The notes under the pieces are model-generated. The model made no database searches. It saw only the letters and a list, made by a program, of their open reading frames with translations, and was not told where the DNA came from. Shown piece after piece: positions 51,903 to 61,432 of a stretch of 64,000 nucleotides of DNA. The stretch is from Nostoc sphaeroides. Lineage in GTDB: Bacteria > Cyanobacteriota > Cyanobacteriia > Cyanobacteriales > Nostocaceae. Location: assembly GCF_003443655.1 (NCBI RefSeq), contig NZ_CP031941.1, positions 4,400,501 to 4,464,500 of the forward strand, given 5' to 3'. A program made the position numbers and the translations under genes. Positions within the stretch are counted from its first letter, which is position 1. Every line of letters starts with the position of its first letter.

Positions 51903-53687
51903 TTAAATTACTGAGATTGATTTGGCTTCAAGTTGCGATCGCCCATTATGGTGATGCGGCAAAGCTGCCATTCCATGTTCTTCGGCACGCAGCTCTTGAC
52001 CAGAGATTTCTGGCTCTTTAATATAGACCGAACTTAGTAAGATATTCAGGACTCCCCCTTCTTCAGCCTGACGCACAGCGCAATGCGTAATCAATTCACC
52101 GACATTCAGAATCACATTGTCTTCTGGATCAAGAATGACGCGGGTAACTGGACGACCCAGCGCAAGTTCAATTCGTTGCTTCCTCATCGCCCGTGTGCTA
52201 CGTTTTTGTAGCATTTCTGCCTTCTGTTTCAAAGCTTGCCAGAAAGTGTTAAGGTTCTCTTGAGCGACGCTTGTCCCCTGGCGCAGTTGAACTTTGGTTT
52301 CTAACCATGTGTCACTTGTGGTAGAACGAACTGCGGTTGCCAGAGCCAGACCAGCAGCCTTGAGTAATTCTGCTTGTTTGCCGTAAGTCTGGGCACGAGC
52401 AAGGACGGATTCAGTTACAATCTGCCCAGATGCCGCAATAATTAAGCCATCGTCAGCACGCACCGTTTGCAGAATTCTGCGCCCTCTTGCCTGCTGCATC
52501 GCCTGTGCTGCCAGCCCATTAACAGAGTGACGTAGGTTAGCAGCACTGCTCATCGTTGCGCTGCCAATTCGATTGCTAGTAGATTCTGTTGCTGCTTGCA
52601 AATTGCGGCTGATGTTTGCAGTCAGACTGCCACCGGTAGCTCGATAGAGTTGATCAAGGATACCCATACGAGCGGCCGCTTCTGCATCAACTAGCGTGAC
52701 TTCTTGCCCTTGTAGTAGCAGTACACTACCGTCTGGCGTTAGCACATCTCGTTCAACATGTTTGCCAATCACGTATACTTTTTGCTCGGCAGGGTCAACC
52801 AAATTATTTGTCAGGGAGGCAGCCGCATTTCGATTGAGGTCTTGCAGTTTGCTGCTAGTAGCATCAGTTGCGGCTTGTAGTTGCTCACCTGCATTCTGGT
52901 TTGCTGACTGTAGCCTGCGGTTCACGTTCTCTACTGAGCTTTGTAGTTGCTCACCTGCATTCTGGCTTGCTGACTGTAGCCTGCGGTTCACGTTCTCTAC
53001 TGAGCTTTGCAGTTGCTCACCTGCATTCTGGCTTGCTGACTGTAGCCTGCGGTTCACGTTCTCTACTGAGCTTTGTAGTTGCTCACCTGCATTCTGGCTG
53101 GCTGACTGTAGCCTGCGGCTAGCCGTTTGAGCCGATTCTTGAAACCTGTCTTCAGTTGCTTGGACGGCTCCCCGAATACCACCGACCTGTTCTTCCATCA
53201 TTTGAGCAGTTTCTGGAGGCACAAAGGCAACATCGTCACCAATTGTCAGTGCTTCGGGAGCAGGAACGAAAGATCGCCCGGAGTAAGCATCAGCAAATAC
53301 ACCGCCAGAAACTTCGTATCCTTCCACCAGTCCACTATGTTCATCGAAGAACAAATCCACCAGTCCACCAAGGTAAAGTCCCTCAGTGGTCAGAATTCTC
53401 GTTCCTCTGAGTACGATATTCTGGTGCAAAATCTCTTTAATTGCAGGGACACGATGTGCCTTAACAATAGATTCTTTTGATTTAACTATGATCGCATCTG
53501 ACCCGATCGCTTGTACCTCTTGTAGGGGAATAACTTTTGCATCCCGAAACATTCCCTTCTCTTCAACCAGGAAACCCAAAAGTTGATTGCGTTTGTGATC
53601 AAAAATTAAATCTAGAATTCGCTGAATTTTCTGACCCTTGTCAGAGGTGACAACTACTTTATCGATCACATCACTACCTTTACGCAT
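51903..53687 (-). CDS. PRC-barrel domain protein with amphipathic 22-residue repeats
   Basis: 594 residues from MRKGSDVID (ATG 53687; an upstream start at 53702 adds five). Residues 1-80 and 85-165 each form a PRC-barrel ([20 protein letters not shown] and [20 protein letters not shown]). Next come three near-identical 22-residue repeats of the type [20 protein letters not shown], plus partial units, which would make a long amphipathic helix. A third PRC-like region follows (about 310 onward). No signal or membrane segment. The function is unknown. PRC-barrels occur in photosynthetic reaction centres and RNA-processing proteins. It is followed upstream by a small membrane protein gene. Confidence 0.85.
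   Translation of the reverse strand: MRKGSDVIDKVVVTSDKGQKIQRILDLIFDHKRNQLLGFLVEEKGMFRDAKVIPLQEVQAIGSDAIIVKSKESIVKAHRVPAIKEILHQNIVLRGTRILTTEGLYLGGLVDLFFDEHSGLVEGYEVSGGVFADAYSGRSFVPAPEALTIGDDVAFVPPETAQMMEEQVGGIRGAVQATEDRFQESAQTASRRLQSASQNAGEQLQSSVENVNRRLQSASQNAGEQLQSSVENVNRRLQSASQNAGEQLQSSVENVNRRLQSANQNAGEQLQAATDATSSKLQDLNRNAAASLTNNLVDPAEQKVYVIGKHVERDVLTPDGSVLLLQGQEVTLVDAEAAARMGILDQLYRATGGSLTANISRNLQAATESTSNRIGSATMSSAANLRHSVNGLAAQAMQQARGRRILQTVRADDGLIIAASGQIVTESVLARAQTYGKQAELLKAAGLALATAVRSTTSDTWLETKVQLRQGTSVAQENLNTFWQALKQKAEMLQKRSTRAMRKQRIELALGRPVTRVILDPEDNVILNVGELITHCAVRQAEEGGVLNILLSSVYIKEPEISGQELRAEEHGMAALPHHHNGRSQLEAKSISVI
52870..53115 (-). repeat. 66-bp tandem coding repeats
   Basis: Three full 66-bp units and two partial ones with near identity, encoding 22 residues each ([20 protein letters not shown] plus SQ or NQ). 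They lie within the PRC-barrel gene. Confidence 0.9.
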
Positions 53688-53707
53688 TTCTCTATTCCTC
53701 ACAGTTA

Positions 53708-53905
53708 TTATTGATTGGGTTGTCCAGTGACTTGTTCGTTGGTTGGCTGAATTTTTAGCTGAAAATATCGTCCCTCTCTGCCAAAACCAGGAACGATGTC
53801 AATAACGCCAAAGTATTCCAGGAATACCCCAAAGATGGCGACAAGGATGATCATAACGGTGATGTTTGCTCCAGTATTAGAGCGTTGTCCTACGAGTCTA
53901 GGCAT
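53708..53905 (-). CDS. Small membrane protein of unknown function
   Basis: 65 residues. One hydrophobic helix (ITVMIILVAIFGVFLEYFGV, about 15-34), then VIDIVPGFGREGRY and a polar tail. It lies immediately upstream of the PRC-barrel gene in the same direction, with only about 20 bp between, so co-transcription is likely. No family is recognised. Confidence 0.7.
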   Translation of the reverse strand: MPRLVGQRSNTGANITVMIILVAIFGVFLEYFGVIDIVPGFGREGRYFQLKIQPTNEQVTGQPNQ

Positions 53906-54265
53906 TTTTTCCTCTTATTTATTATTGTTTTTTTATCGCCAAGCTAGCGGTGAAAATCAGACAAGTTTGTTTCCATATTAATTAGACTTACATCTCTATC
54001 TACCGACATATCCCATCGTTCACTTGGCTATTCAAAAAGAAATAAATTAAAAAAATATATTTCTCAAAGTCGATGTGTTCGCTATTTTTTATGCAACTTT
54101 TTTATCTATTTTGAGGAATAAATATTTTTATTTTTAGCTTTAATATTATTGTAGTACTTCCAAGATAATTTTAATTAATGTTTTATAAGCTATCGTTAAA
54201 AATTAAATTTTTCGCAAAAATTATAGAACTCATACGCTGTTCAAACGTTCGCTGAAACATGATTA

Positions 54266-54355
54266 GGACTTACGCAAAAAGGCAGGGAAACCCTTGATTC
54301 GCCGTAGGGGCAATTCATGAATTGCCCCTAAATTTCATACTAGAGGCGTAAGTCC
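54266..54355. mobile_element. MITE, TA-flanked, copy 3 (short)
   Basis: Ends GGACTTACGCA and GCGTAAGTCC, TA flanks, internal hairpin GGGGCAATTCATGAATTGCCCC at 54308-54329. Only 90 bp; the shortest form of the family. Confidence 0.78.
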
Positions 54356-54920
54356 TAATGATTTGAAACAGTATAGGACTATGATTTGATTTCTGAAAAA
54401 ACTTGCCCTAAACTCGAAAAGCGTGATTCCATATTCCCTACTCCCCATCTACATAGATAATTTCAAAAATCAAATATGATTCCTATAGATTGTCAGACTA
54501 ATTTTGGTTAGAAAATCACACAAAACTTAGGTTATAGCCATTTTCAACCCGGTGAGGTGCAGGTAAGCTGTTACGTATACAACTTGCATTATCAGGGCGG
54601 GCAGGATGCTCACCCCACAATCATCTTGAAAAAATATTAGTGCAAATTAAAGGCACAACAGCTTATGCAAACAGACGTAGCCCCTCTTTCCGAAGGGGGA
54701 GGAAGGGGAAAAATTCAAAGCCTCTCCCCTAGAAGGCTACGGTGTACACACAAGTATGACCAGTATCAATACGGTTCAGTTAAGGATTTTTGGTACTAAT
54801 TTTAGACCTGTAGAGACGCGAAATTTCGCGTCTTTACCAAGGTTTTTGGGCTTAACTGAACTGTATTGTGACCAGTATAGGTTTCAACTCTTCTAGTAAT
54901 TTTGTAGGGTGCGTTATGGA

Positions 54921-55151
54921 CACGCCGAAATAACAAATGGGTTCGCCGAAATAACAAATGAGTACGCCTAAATAACAAATGGGTACGCCTAAATAACAAA
55001 TGGGTACGCCGAAATAACAAATGGGTACGCCGAAATAACAAATGAGTACGCCGAAATAACAAATGAGTACGCCGAAATAACAAATGAGTACGCCGAAATA
55101 ACAAATGGGTACGCCGAAATAACAAATGAGTACGCCGAAATAACAAATGCG
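54921..55151. repeat. Eleven tandem 21-bp units
   Basis: Units of the type TACGCCGAAATAACAAATG(A/G)G, 11 copies, 231 bp, with changes only at about three positions (CGCCG/CGCCT, G/A). The first units read CACGCC and TTCGCC. Open frames of 109-153 codons exist on the minus strand merely because 21 is a multiple of three. Confidence 0.93.
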
Positions 55152-55346
55152 TTTTAGCTTTGTCACGCCAGCGTAATGCACTACGAATCTTTGGTGGATG
55201 AAGTTTTTCCGACTTGTGCGTACACCGTTGCCTAGAAGGAGAGAGGAATGGAAGTGAGGTCAAAGTTGTACCTCACGCTTGTCGAGAACCGCTATAGTTA
55301 TTAGTTATTAGTTATTAGTCATTAACTTTGGACAAAGGACAAACGA

Positions 55347-55940
55347 CTATTGCCAGAAATCAGTTACATCGTATTCCAATTCCTCTAGCATGTGCCGTAG
55401 CAGGGGTAAGCTGAGTCCAATTACATTGGTGTGACAGCCTTCAATTTTTTCGACAAAGAAACTACCAAAACCTTCAATTGCAAAGGCTCCAGCGCACTTA
55501 AGGGGTTCACCTGTGGCAACATAAGCTTCAATGGCCTTGTCGCTCATTTGGCCAAAGTAAACTCTTGTAACTTGAGACTTGACTATAGTACGATTTTGAG
55601 ATATGTCAATTAAGGCGTGACCTGTGTACAAGTCACCAAAGTTACCTTGCATTATCTGCCAACGGGCGATCGCATCAGTTGTGTCTGCTGGTTTACCGTG
55701 AATTTTACCATTGATAGACAAAACTGAATCACAACCCATAATCAAAGCCGATTCAAACTGTGGGGCTACAGTTTGCGCCTTATATTGGGCAAGAGTTTTG
55801 ACCAATTCTGCTGGTTCACTTAGTTCAATTTGCGACTCATCAAAGTCACTAGGTCTAACTATCGGTTCAATACCAACAGTTTGCAGCAAGCGGCGTCGGG
55901 CTGGGGAAGCTGAGGCAAGTACAAAAGGTGGAATTTTCAT
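55347..55940 (-). CDS. Maf-family nucleotide pyrophosphatase
   Basis: 197 residues. [20 protein letters not shown] opens the fold; [25 protein letters not shown] and [20 protein letters not shown] form the active site. Maf proteins hydrolyse dTTP, UTP or modified nucleotides, and some arrest septation when overexpressed. Cytosolic. The C-terminal region [20 protein letters not shown] is typical. Confidence 0.95.
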   Translation of the reverse strand: MKIPPFVLASASPARRRLLQTVGIEPIVRPSDFDESQIELSEPAELVKTLAQYKAQTVAPQFESALIMGCDSVLSINGKIHGKPADTTDAIARWQIMQGNFGDLYTGHALIDISQNRTIVKSQVTRVYFGQMSDKAIEAYVATGEPLKCAGAFAIEGFGSFFVEKIEGCHTNVIGLSLPLLRHMLEELEYDVTDFWQ

Positions 55941-56092
55941 GATATTTCTGACAAACTTCCTAATTGGGAATAGGGCATGGGGCAGTGGGCATTAAAAAGA
56001 GGCAGAGGGGCAAGAAGCAGCTTTTGCTGATGGAAAAACTGTTCTCCCTTGCTCCCTGCCCCCTGCTCCCCTGCTTCTTCCCCATTCCCCAA

Positions 56093-56638
56093 TTAATAAA
56101 CAGTAAAAGAATTTACAACCTCATCAATCATTCGTTTAACTTTCGGCCAGCGTTTTTCAGGAATTGAGGCGTTGAGGGTAAAAACTTTACCACGGCTAAC
56201 AGCGACGCTGGCGATGTTGTGTCGTTGCTGTTGATTGGCAAGTTTAACCTCATACTCTAAAAGGTAGTATATTTTACCGTCTACTTCTCGCTGTGCAGCA
56301 TTGACTAATTCAGCTGAACGACCAGAGTCAGGAGGCGCTAGGGCTGCTTTTCCCAACTTATATCCTACTTCTGTTGGGGTTCCCAATTCTGACAAAGTTT
56401 TGCCTTCTGGAACTGGGCTAATCACAACCGAAACATTTTCAGACACCTCAATCAAATCGTGGAAAACTACATCTGGGCCGTTGGCAACTTTAACTTGCAA
56501 CCAGCCGTTAGGATATAAAAACTGATACCCATCATTAGTGTCTACAAAGCTTTTAAGTCCAGATGCTGCCGCTACATCAGAATTACTCAGGCTAAAGCTC
56601 AACACCAGTAGCAAAATTAATATAATTCGTTTCCACAT
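56093..56638 (-). CDS. PsbP-domain photosystem II protein (CyanoP-like)
   Basis: 181 residues. Signal peptide MWKRIILILLLVLSFSLSNS then AAASG. The domain begins FVDTNDGYQFLYPNGW, with VVFHDLIEVSENVSVVISPV and a final ERWPKVKRMIDEVVNSFTVY. CyanoP acts on the lumenal face during PSII assembly. Most CyanoP proteins are lipoproteins; no lipobox Cys is seen here, so anchoring may differ. Confidence 0.9.
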   Translation of the reverse strand: MWKRIILILLLVLSFSLSNSDVAAASGLKSFVDTNDGYQFLYPNGWLQVKVANGPDVVFHDLIEVSENVSVVISPVPEGKTLSELGTPTEVGYKLGKAALAPPDSGRSAELVNAAQREVDGKIYYLLEYEVKLANQQQRHNIASVAVSRGKVFTLNASIPEKRWPKVKRMIDEVVNSFTVY

Positions 56639-57050
56639 TTTTACAGATTCCTTTGGGCTGGAGATAACACCAGGCTTGTATCATTTCTCGTTATTATTCT
56701 CCCACCAACCGGGACGCTTCGGATGATGCATTACATGGGGAGGGATGAATGCCCAAAGTCGGCAAATACTCCCTGATGTATCGCCTACTTAGAAAAGAAC
56801 TGGCCATCGCCCTTGAGAAAAACTTTGGGATTTACTGATTTTGGCTCGGGCGATCGCATTCTACTTTGAGCATCCCTGGTTCATTCCTGATACACTTATT
56901 TACTTTACTCAGAGGAATTTATTTTCTAGAAAAACTCCAATTCTCAAGATGCATGAGGTTTAATTACCATGATTAATTCAATTGTGATCTATTTGCTTGA
57001 TCTATTAGTTGAAAATCTGATATTGTAATAGCGTCCAGGTCAAACAATTC
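56639..57050. other. Spacer between PsbP-like and peptide genes
   Basis: AT-rich, with a short repeat-like stretch (GGATGATGCATTACATGGGG near 56721). No gene is recognised. Confidence 0.35.
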
Positions 57051-57332
57051 ATGAGAATTCACACAATGATAATCGCAGATTTAACCTACGAAGAATTAGA
57101 AACTGCATTAGAAGCAAACATAGTTGGAGGACAAGCAGCACCTCCAGCCGTGTTCCAAGGAAGTTCAACTGGAGTAACTACCGTTGCGAACTTTAACCCC
57201 AACGGCTCTGCCACACTGGCTAATTCAACTAGTTCTTCCACCCTTACCGGATCGTTTCCTTCTTTCAACGTTAACTTTGGAACCAGCACAACTACTCAAT
57301 CTGTACCAGTATTTCTTCCTCCTGCTTTGTAG
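57051..57332 (+). CDS. Short Ser/Thr-rich peptide with double-glycine leader
   Basis: 93 residues, or 88 from the internal Met at 57066. MIIADLTYEELETALEANIV then GG at about residue 27 looks like a double-glycine leader, the cleavage site for C39-type export proteases. The rest is Ser/Thr/Asn/Gly-rich (FQGSSTGVTTVANFNPNGSA) with no Cys. No maturation or export gene is adjacent. The function is unknown. Confidence 0.6.
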   Translation: MRIHTMIIADLTYEELETALEANIVGGQAAPPAVFQGSSTGVTTVANFNPNGSATLANSTSSSTLTGSFPSFNVNFGTSTTTQSVPVFLPPAL

Positions 57333-57544
57333 GGCGTGTTTTCAAACTCGCTATATCCTTAGCTAGTCATAAGTTGCGTGCAAGTTTCTTTGCATGTTCA
57401 TTTCTTTATTTTGCTACTCTCAAATGTTTGCGGGCATAAATACCCCGCTCTTTATTTAGTCCGATCAATCCCTTTTTCAAATTATAAATAAACTGAAAAA
57501 CATTCAAATTGCATAATTAAATAAAATCAAACTCTTGTGGGCTG

Positions 57545-57652
57545 GCCCGAAAAGCCCGCTTTAATTATGCAAGTTAAATGTAGAACAGCTTATTAAGTTC
57601 CACCTGCTTGATATCTTTCTCAGATGAGCGAAGATGTCGCAGGTTTTTTTTT
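57545..57652 (+). ncRNA. Candidate small RNA ending in a strong terminator
   Basis: A stem GGGCTGGCCCGAAAAGCCCG (57540-57560 area) is followed by an AT-rich linker and a terminator: ACCTGC (57602-57607), GCAGGT (57639-57644) and nine T. No protein gene precedes it closely (the nearest ends at 57332). The promoter is not defined, so the 5' end is arbitrary. Confidence 0.35.
57602..57652 (+). terminator. Rho-independent terminator without an adjacent gene
   Basis: Stem ACCTGC/GCAGGT with an internal second arm (ATCTTTCTCAGATGAGCGAAGAT) and a T9 run. Confidence 0.7.
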
Positions 57653-58497
57653 GATGATTGCCATTCTTATCAGAATAGAAATACTCCAACCCAACATCAA
57701 CATAGTTGGTACATTTTGTTTGTTAAGTTGTTCCACATTTAGTTTGTAATAACAACATTCAACTGGTCGCGGCGAGAAGTCCCCCAGCATACATAAAAGT
57801 TGGTGGGGGAGGAACGCCTATGGAATACTGGGGACTGGGTACTGGGGGAAAGGGAAAAAGTTTTTTAAAATTTGGTGGTGGGTAAAAGCCCCCACCATAA
57901 TTTTAAGGGTTTTACACCCAGTCCCCAATGCCTAATCCCCAGTCCCCAGTCCCTTTTACACCTTACCGGAAAAAGCTTTTGCTCTTAGCGCACAAAATTC
58001 CAAAATTGGCACAGTGTTGCCAAATACATAATCTCCAATCTCGCGCCGGAACCATCACCCGCCATAGGTTAGAAACCTACGGCTAATAGCGAAAGTCATC
58101 TCAAAGATGACTAAAGAAAAGTTAAAGAAATTAAAGGCTAATTGAAAACACAAAAAACCCCGACTTGATAGCCGAGGTAGATGGGAGAATTCCAAATGTC
58201 AATGAAATATACCGATGCCCAAATCTTTTTTTCTTAGCTAACACCAGTTAAATAGTTAAGTTTGGTCTTTGCTAACTTATGTAAATAAATATAACAATAA
58301 CATTACAAATAGTCAACTAGACTTGACAAAAAAAGACTGATAGCTTTTATAAAAATTACTTATCAGGGACAGTATAGGATTATTTTTCAAGGTGTGGTGA
58401 GTGAAGTAGGGAAAATAAAACAGTTACTGGCTAAGATAGTGAGATGAAAATGAGAACCGATCGGCTGTAGAGAGTACAAAACTGAGTGATTAGCTGT

Positions 58498-58753
58498 ATA
58501 TAGCGGTTCCCATTCAGATCAGGTAAAAAATTATATTGCAAGGTGTAGGGGCACGGCAGTGCCCATACGTGTCAACTTAAGCTAAAAGTAGCAAAACTTT
58601 CAGCTTGACTCGCCCGCCTCGAACTAAAGTTCTTTAGCTAAAAGCCAAGGAACTTTAATTCCTTGCGGGACATGGCTTTTACGTTAAGTTGACACGCATC
58701 ATGGGCACTGCCGTGCCCCTACGAGTGTACGTCACGCTTGCCGGGAAACGCTA
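58498..58753. mobile_element. Nested inverted-repeat elements
   Basis: The outer ends TATAGCGGTTCCC and GGGAAACGCTATA pair. Within, GTAGGGGCACGGCAGTGCCCAT and its complement form hairpin arms that are separated by another element with ends ACGTGTCAACTTAAG and TTAAGTTGACACGCAT (about 58564-58697). The latter is the same family as 1450-1844. A CAT lies on both sides. Confidence 0.65.
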
Positions 58754-58857
58754 TAAATCAGGGTAGTTGGAATTAAGCCAAAGATTTGAGAAGCTAGCTA
58801 CTAGATCACCAAAGTCTTTACAATTCCTTTGTTACCTCAAAAAATATTTCTCGACCT

Positions 58858-59694
58858 ATGACGAATCAAGCTCCTATCCCGGTTATTGTCAACGGTGCTG
58901 CTGGTAAAATGGGCCGTGAGGTGATTAAGGCAGTAGCGCAAGCGCCAGACTTAAACCTAGTGGGTGCAATTGACCACAGTTTAGAACATCAAGATAAAGA
59001 CGCTGGAGAGTTGGCAGGTTTAAGCGAACCCCTGGAAGTGCCAATTACGAATCAATTGGAACCGATGTTGGGGTATGTGGCTGGCGACAGACAGTCTCCT
59101 CCAGGGGTGATTGTAGACTTTACCCATCCCGATTCAGTTTATGACAATATTCGCAGTGCGATCGCTTATGGTATTCGTCCTGTAGTTGGCACCACTGGGT
59201 TAAGTCCCGAACAAATTCAAGACTTGGCAGACTTTGCCGACAAAGCTAGCACTGGTTGTCTAATTATTCCTAATTTTTCCATTGGTATGGTGCTATTGCA
59301 ACAAGCTGCGATCGCAGCCTCTAAATATTTTGACCATGTGGAAATTATCGAACTGCATCACAACCAAAAAGCTGATGCACCCAGTGGTACTGCCATTCAA
59401 ACGGCGCAGTTATTAGGAGAATTGGGTAAAACTTTTAACCCTGCTCTTGTAGAAGAAACGGAGAAATTAGCAGGAGCAAGGGGCAGTATAGCAGATGAAG
59501 GGATTAGAATTCATAGCGTGCGCTTGCCAGGGTTGATTGCTCATCAAGAAGTTATTTTTGGCGCAGCAGGACAGATTTATACTTTACGACATGATACGAG
59601 CGATCGCGCTTGCTATATGCCAGGAGTGCTACTAGCGATTCGCAAAGTCTTAGCGCTAAAGTCGTTAGTATATGGATTAGAAAAGATACTTTAA
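58858..59694 (+). CDS. dapB: 4-hydroxy-tetrahydrodipicolinate reductase
   Basis: 278 residues. [20 protein letters not shown] is the NAD(P)-binding loop, [12 protein letters not shown] and [16 protein letters not shown] follow, and the catalytic loop [20 protein letters not shown] contains the conserved His and Lys. The C-terminal [20 protein letters not shown] completes DapB. It acts in the lysine/diaminopimelate pathway in the cytosol. Confidence 0.97.
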   Translation: MTNQAPIPVIVNGAAGKMGREVIKAVAQAPDLNLVGAIDHSLEHQDKDAGELAGLSEPLEVPITNQLEPMLGYVAGDRQSPPGVIVDFTHPDSVYDNIRSAIAYGIRPVVGTTGLSPEQIQDLADFADKASTGCLIIPNFSIGMVLLQQAAIAASKYFDHVEIIELHHNQKADAPSGTAIQTAQLLGELGKTFNPALVEETEKLAGARGSIADEGIRIHSVRLPGLIAHQEVIFGAAGQIYTLRHDTSDRACYMPGVLLAIRKVLALKSLVYGLEKIL

Positions 59695-59725
59695 ACAAAC
59701 TATTGCTCATTCATCACTCAGACTC

Positions 59726-60412
59726 ATGTTAGTACCACTGACTCGCCAGAAATTTGAACAAGTTATCCCCCTAATAGGCACTGGTTTGCAGTACAAGTAC
59801 TATTGGGGGAAGTTCTCAAATTTTTTGCAACGGCTGTTAATTTCTGTAGTTGCCGTAGTTGTTATTTTGCTTGTGACAGTCGTTTTTAAGCTTGAGTTTG
59901 CTTCAATAGTATTTGTGGTGGGGGTAGTTAGCGCTTTTTTTTGGTTGTGGTATCCAGTGTTTCAAGCAAGTATGCGGAATTTGCAATGCCGCCGTTATAA
60001 GTATGGCGGCTTTTTCCGTGGTCGAGTTCTTGATTGGTGGATTACAGACCAGTTGATTGGCAAAACCGAAACAGTCAACAGCAAAGGCGAATTGGTGATT
60101 GTAGAAAACCGAGAAAAACAGATTAACTTAGAAGTTGGTGATGAAACAGGATTTAGCATTGAGTTTGTAGCACCATTACGTCCTGCCCACAAAGTTATAA
60201 CTCGCGGTCAAATTGCAGAAATGGTAGTGATGTCAAATCGCCCAGATTTGAGCAGTATTGAAGAATTCAGCGATATATACTTTCCTAGCCGTGACCTATG
60301 GGTTAGCGATTATCCTTATTTACGGCGAGACTTCTTTAACGAAGTTGGTCGCCGCTTACGTGAAGACCAACAACAAAAGCCGCGTCGGCGGCGTCGTCCT
60401 ATAGAAGAGTAA
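59726..60412 (+). CDS. Conserved cyanobacterial membrane protein of unknown function
   Basis: 228 residues. Two membrane helices (LLISVVAVVVILLVTVVFKL and FASIVFVVGVVSAFFWLWYP, about 36-80), then a soluble domain with GGFFRGRVLDWWITDQLIGK and a basic tail (RRRRRP). Lies 31 bp downstream of dapB, so probably co-transcribed. Similar proteins are often mislabelled as transport permeases; nothing here shows transport. Confidence 0.8.
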   Translation: MLVPLTRQKFEQVIPLIGTGLQYKYYWGKFSNFLQRLLISVVAVVVILLVTVVFKLEFASIVFVVGVVSAFFWLWYPVFQASMRNLQCRRYKYGGFFRGRVLDWWITDQLIGKTETVNSKGELVIVENREKQINLEVGDETGFSIEFVAPLRPAHKVITRGQIAEMVVMSNRPDLSSIEEFSDIYFPSRDLWVSDYPYLRRDFFNEVGRRLREDQQQKPRRRRRPIEE

Positions 60413-60536
60413 GGGACTTCCAAATAAAAAAATACTCGACTACATCTTGTGGGGTGGGCGACACGAGAACCCATAGCCAAAGGCGGACAAGATGTCCACC
60501 CCACAAGATTGGATAATTTATTTGTTGGAAATCCCT
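60412..60536. mobile_element. Inverted-repeat element (AGGGACTTCCAA family), copy 2
   Basis: AGGGACTTCCAAATAAA at the left, complement of TTTATTTGTTGGAAATCCCT at the right. Inner arms ATCTTGTGGGGTGGG and CCACCCCACAAGAT pair in part. The left end overlaps the stop of the preceding gene. See 49344-49480. Confidence 0.65.
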
Positions 60537-60671
60537 AAACTAGTCAGCAATCAAAAGATTTAGGAACGGGAGAATCCAGGCTCCTTGCTCGGCACTAATT
60601 AACAAAAATATCTGGATCTTCAATATTTTAAAATAGTATTTGCCATAAAGAGTCCGATAGAGCCGATGTTC

Positions 60672-61301
60672 CTAACTCCCGCGATTTCTATCTTGTCCAT
60701 AGGCTTGCCAAGCTAAGTCTACCAATCCATCAGCGATCGCAGCTGCTACAACTGCATTACCTTTGCGGCTGTCAATTGTGATGTTAGGCACTAAGGAGTC
60801 TTGTAACCGTCTCTTAGCTTCATCAACATCTACAAATCCCACTGGAGTAGCAATTATCAAAGCAGGTCTAATTTCCTCAGCTTCAATTAAATCCACCAGT
60901 GCTGTTAGTGCTGTTTGCGCTTGTCCCACCACAAAAATGCCCTCTGGATAACGCTTTGCTAAGGTTTCTATTCCCCATGCTGCCCGAGTTTTTTCTTTTT
61001 GAGGACGTGTCAGAGCTTCCATGCTGCAATAGAGGGGATTGGCAAAGGTGTTTTGAATCTCGTAGGCAATACCTACTTGCACCATCGGCACATCTACCAC
61101 AATTGTGGTACGCGCGGCGAGTGCTGCTGCTCCTGCTTGCAAGGCACGCTCAGAGAAACGAATCAAAGACTTATACTCAAAGTCAGCCGTAGAGTATATT
61201 ACCCGACGCACAATCTCATACTCTGCGGGTGAAAAAACATGATTTTCAATTTCACTATCAATGATTGCTAAACTTTGAGCATCAGTTACGTGCCATTCCA
61301 T
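60672..61301 (-). CDS. cobH: Precorrin-8X methylmutase family protein (CobH/CbiC)
   Basis: 209 residues from ATG 61301 (MEWHVTDAQSLAIIDSEI). The fold motifs are FSPAEYEIVRRVIYSTADFE, TTIVVDVPMVQVGI, GIETLAKRYPEGIFVVGQAQ, IATPVGFVDVDEAK and DSRKGNAVVAAAIADGL. The family converts precorrin-8X to hydrogenobyrinic acid (or the cobalt analogue) in cobalamin synthesis. The usual catalytic His (VIHT/VIHA) is Tyr here (VIYS). That could mean altered function or a different residue doing the job. Confidence 0.85.
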   Translation of the reverse strand: MEWHVTDAQSLAIIDSEIENHVFSPAEYEIVRRVIYSTADFEYKSLIRFSERALQAGAAALAARTTIVVDVPMVQVGIAYEIQNTFANPLYCSMEALTRPQKEKTRAAWGIETLAKRYPEGIFVVGQAQTALTALVDLIEAEEIRPALIIATPVGFVDVDEAKRRLQDSLVPNITIDSRKGNAVVAAAIADGLVDLAWQAYGQDRNRGS

Positions 61302-61360
61302 TTTTGTTGAGCTTCTCAAATATTAGCTTTCAGCTTATCAGCTTCAGAGAGTGAGTAGTT

Positions 61361-61432
61361 AGGAGTTAGGAGTTATAAGTTAATTAAAAACTCCTCACTC
61401 CTCACTCCTCACTCCTCACTCCTCACTCATAA
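61361..61432. repeat. Heptamer tandem repeats (two arms)
   Basis: GTTAGGA units (61358-61378) and CTCACTC/CTCCTCA units (61390-61428) lie face to face. Confidence 0.7.

Larger units (their letters stand above)
53930..55346. other. 1.4-kb spacer with MITE and a 21-bp tandem array
   Basis: Contains the MITE copy at 54266-54355, a palindrome AGACGCGAAATTTCGCGTCT at 54814-54833, and the array at 54921-55151. An ATTAGTT heptamer run is at 55296-55320. ORFs across the array are not genes. Confidence 0.6.
57333..58857. other. 1.5-kb spacer with an orphan terminator and nested inverted repeats
   Basis: No protein gene is seen. It holds an orphan terminator (57602-57652), CCCCAGT-type repeats (about 57825-57955) and the nested elements at 58498-58753. 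Confidence 0.55.

Noticed and set aside
53127-53480. 117-codon ORF antisense to the PRC-barrel gene
   Set aside because: Shadow of a clearly coding frame.
54921-55151. CRISPR array
   Set aside because: Units are contiguous without unique spacers, and no cas gene is nearby.
54802-55263. ORFs of 109 and 153 codons on the minus strand
   Set aside because: They are readings of the 21-bp array, which stays open in several frames because the unit is a multiple of three.
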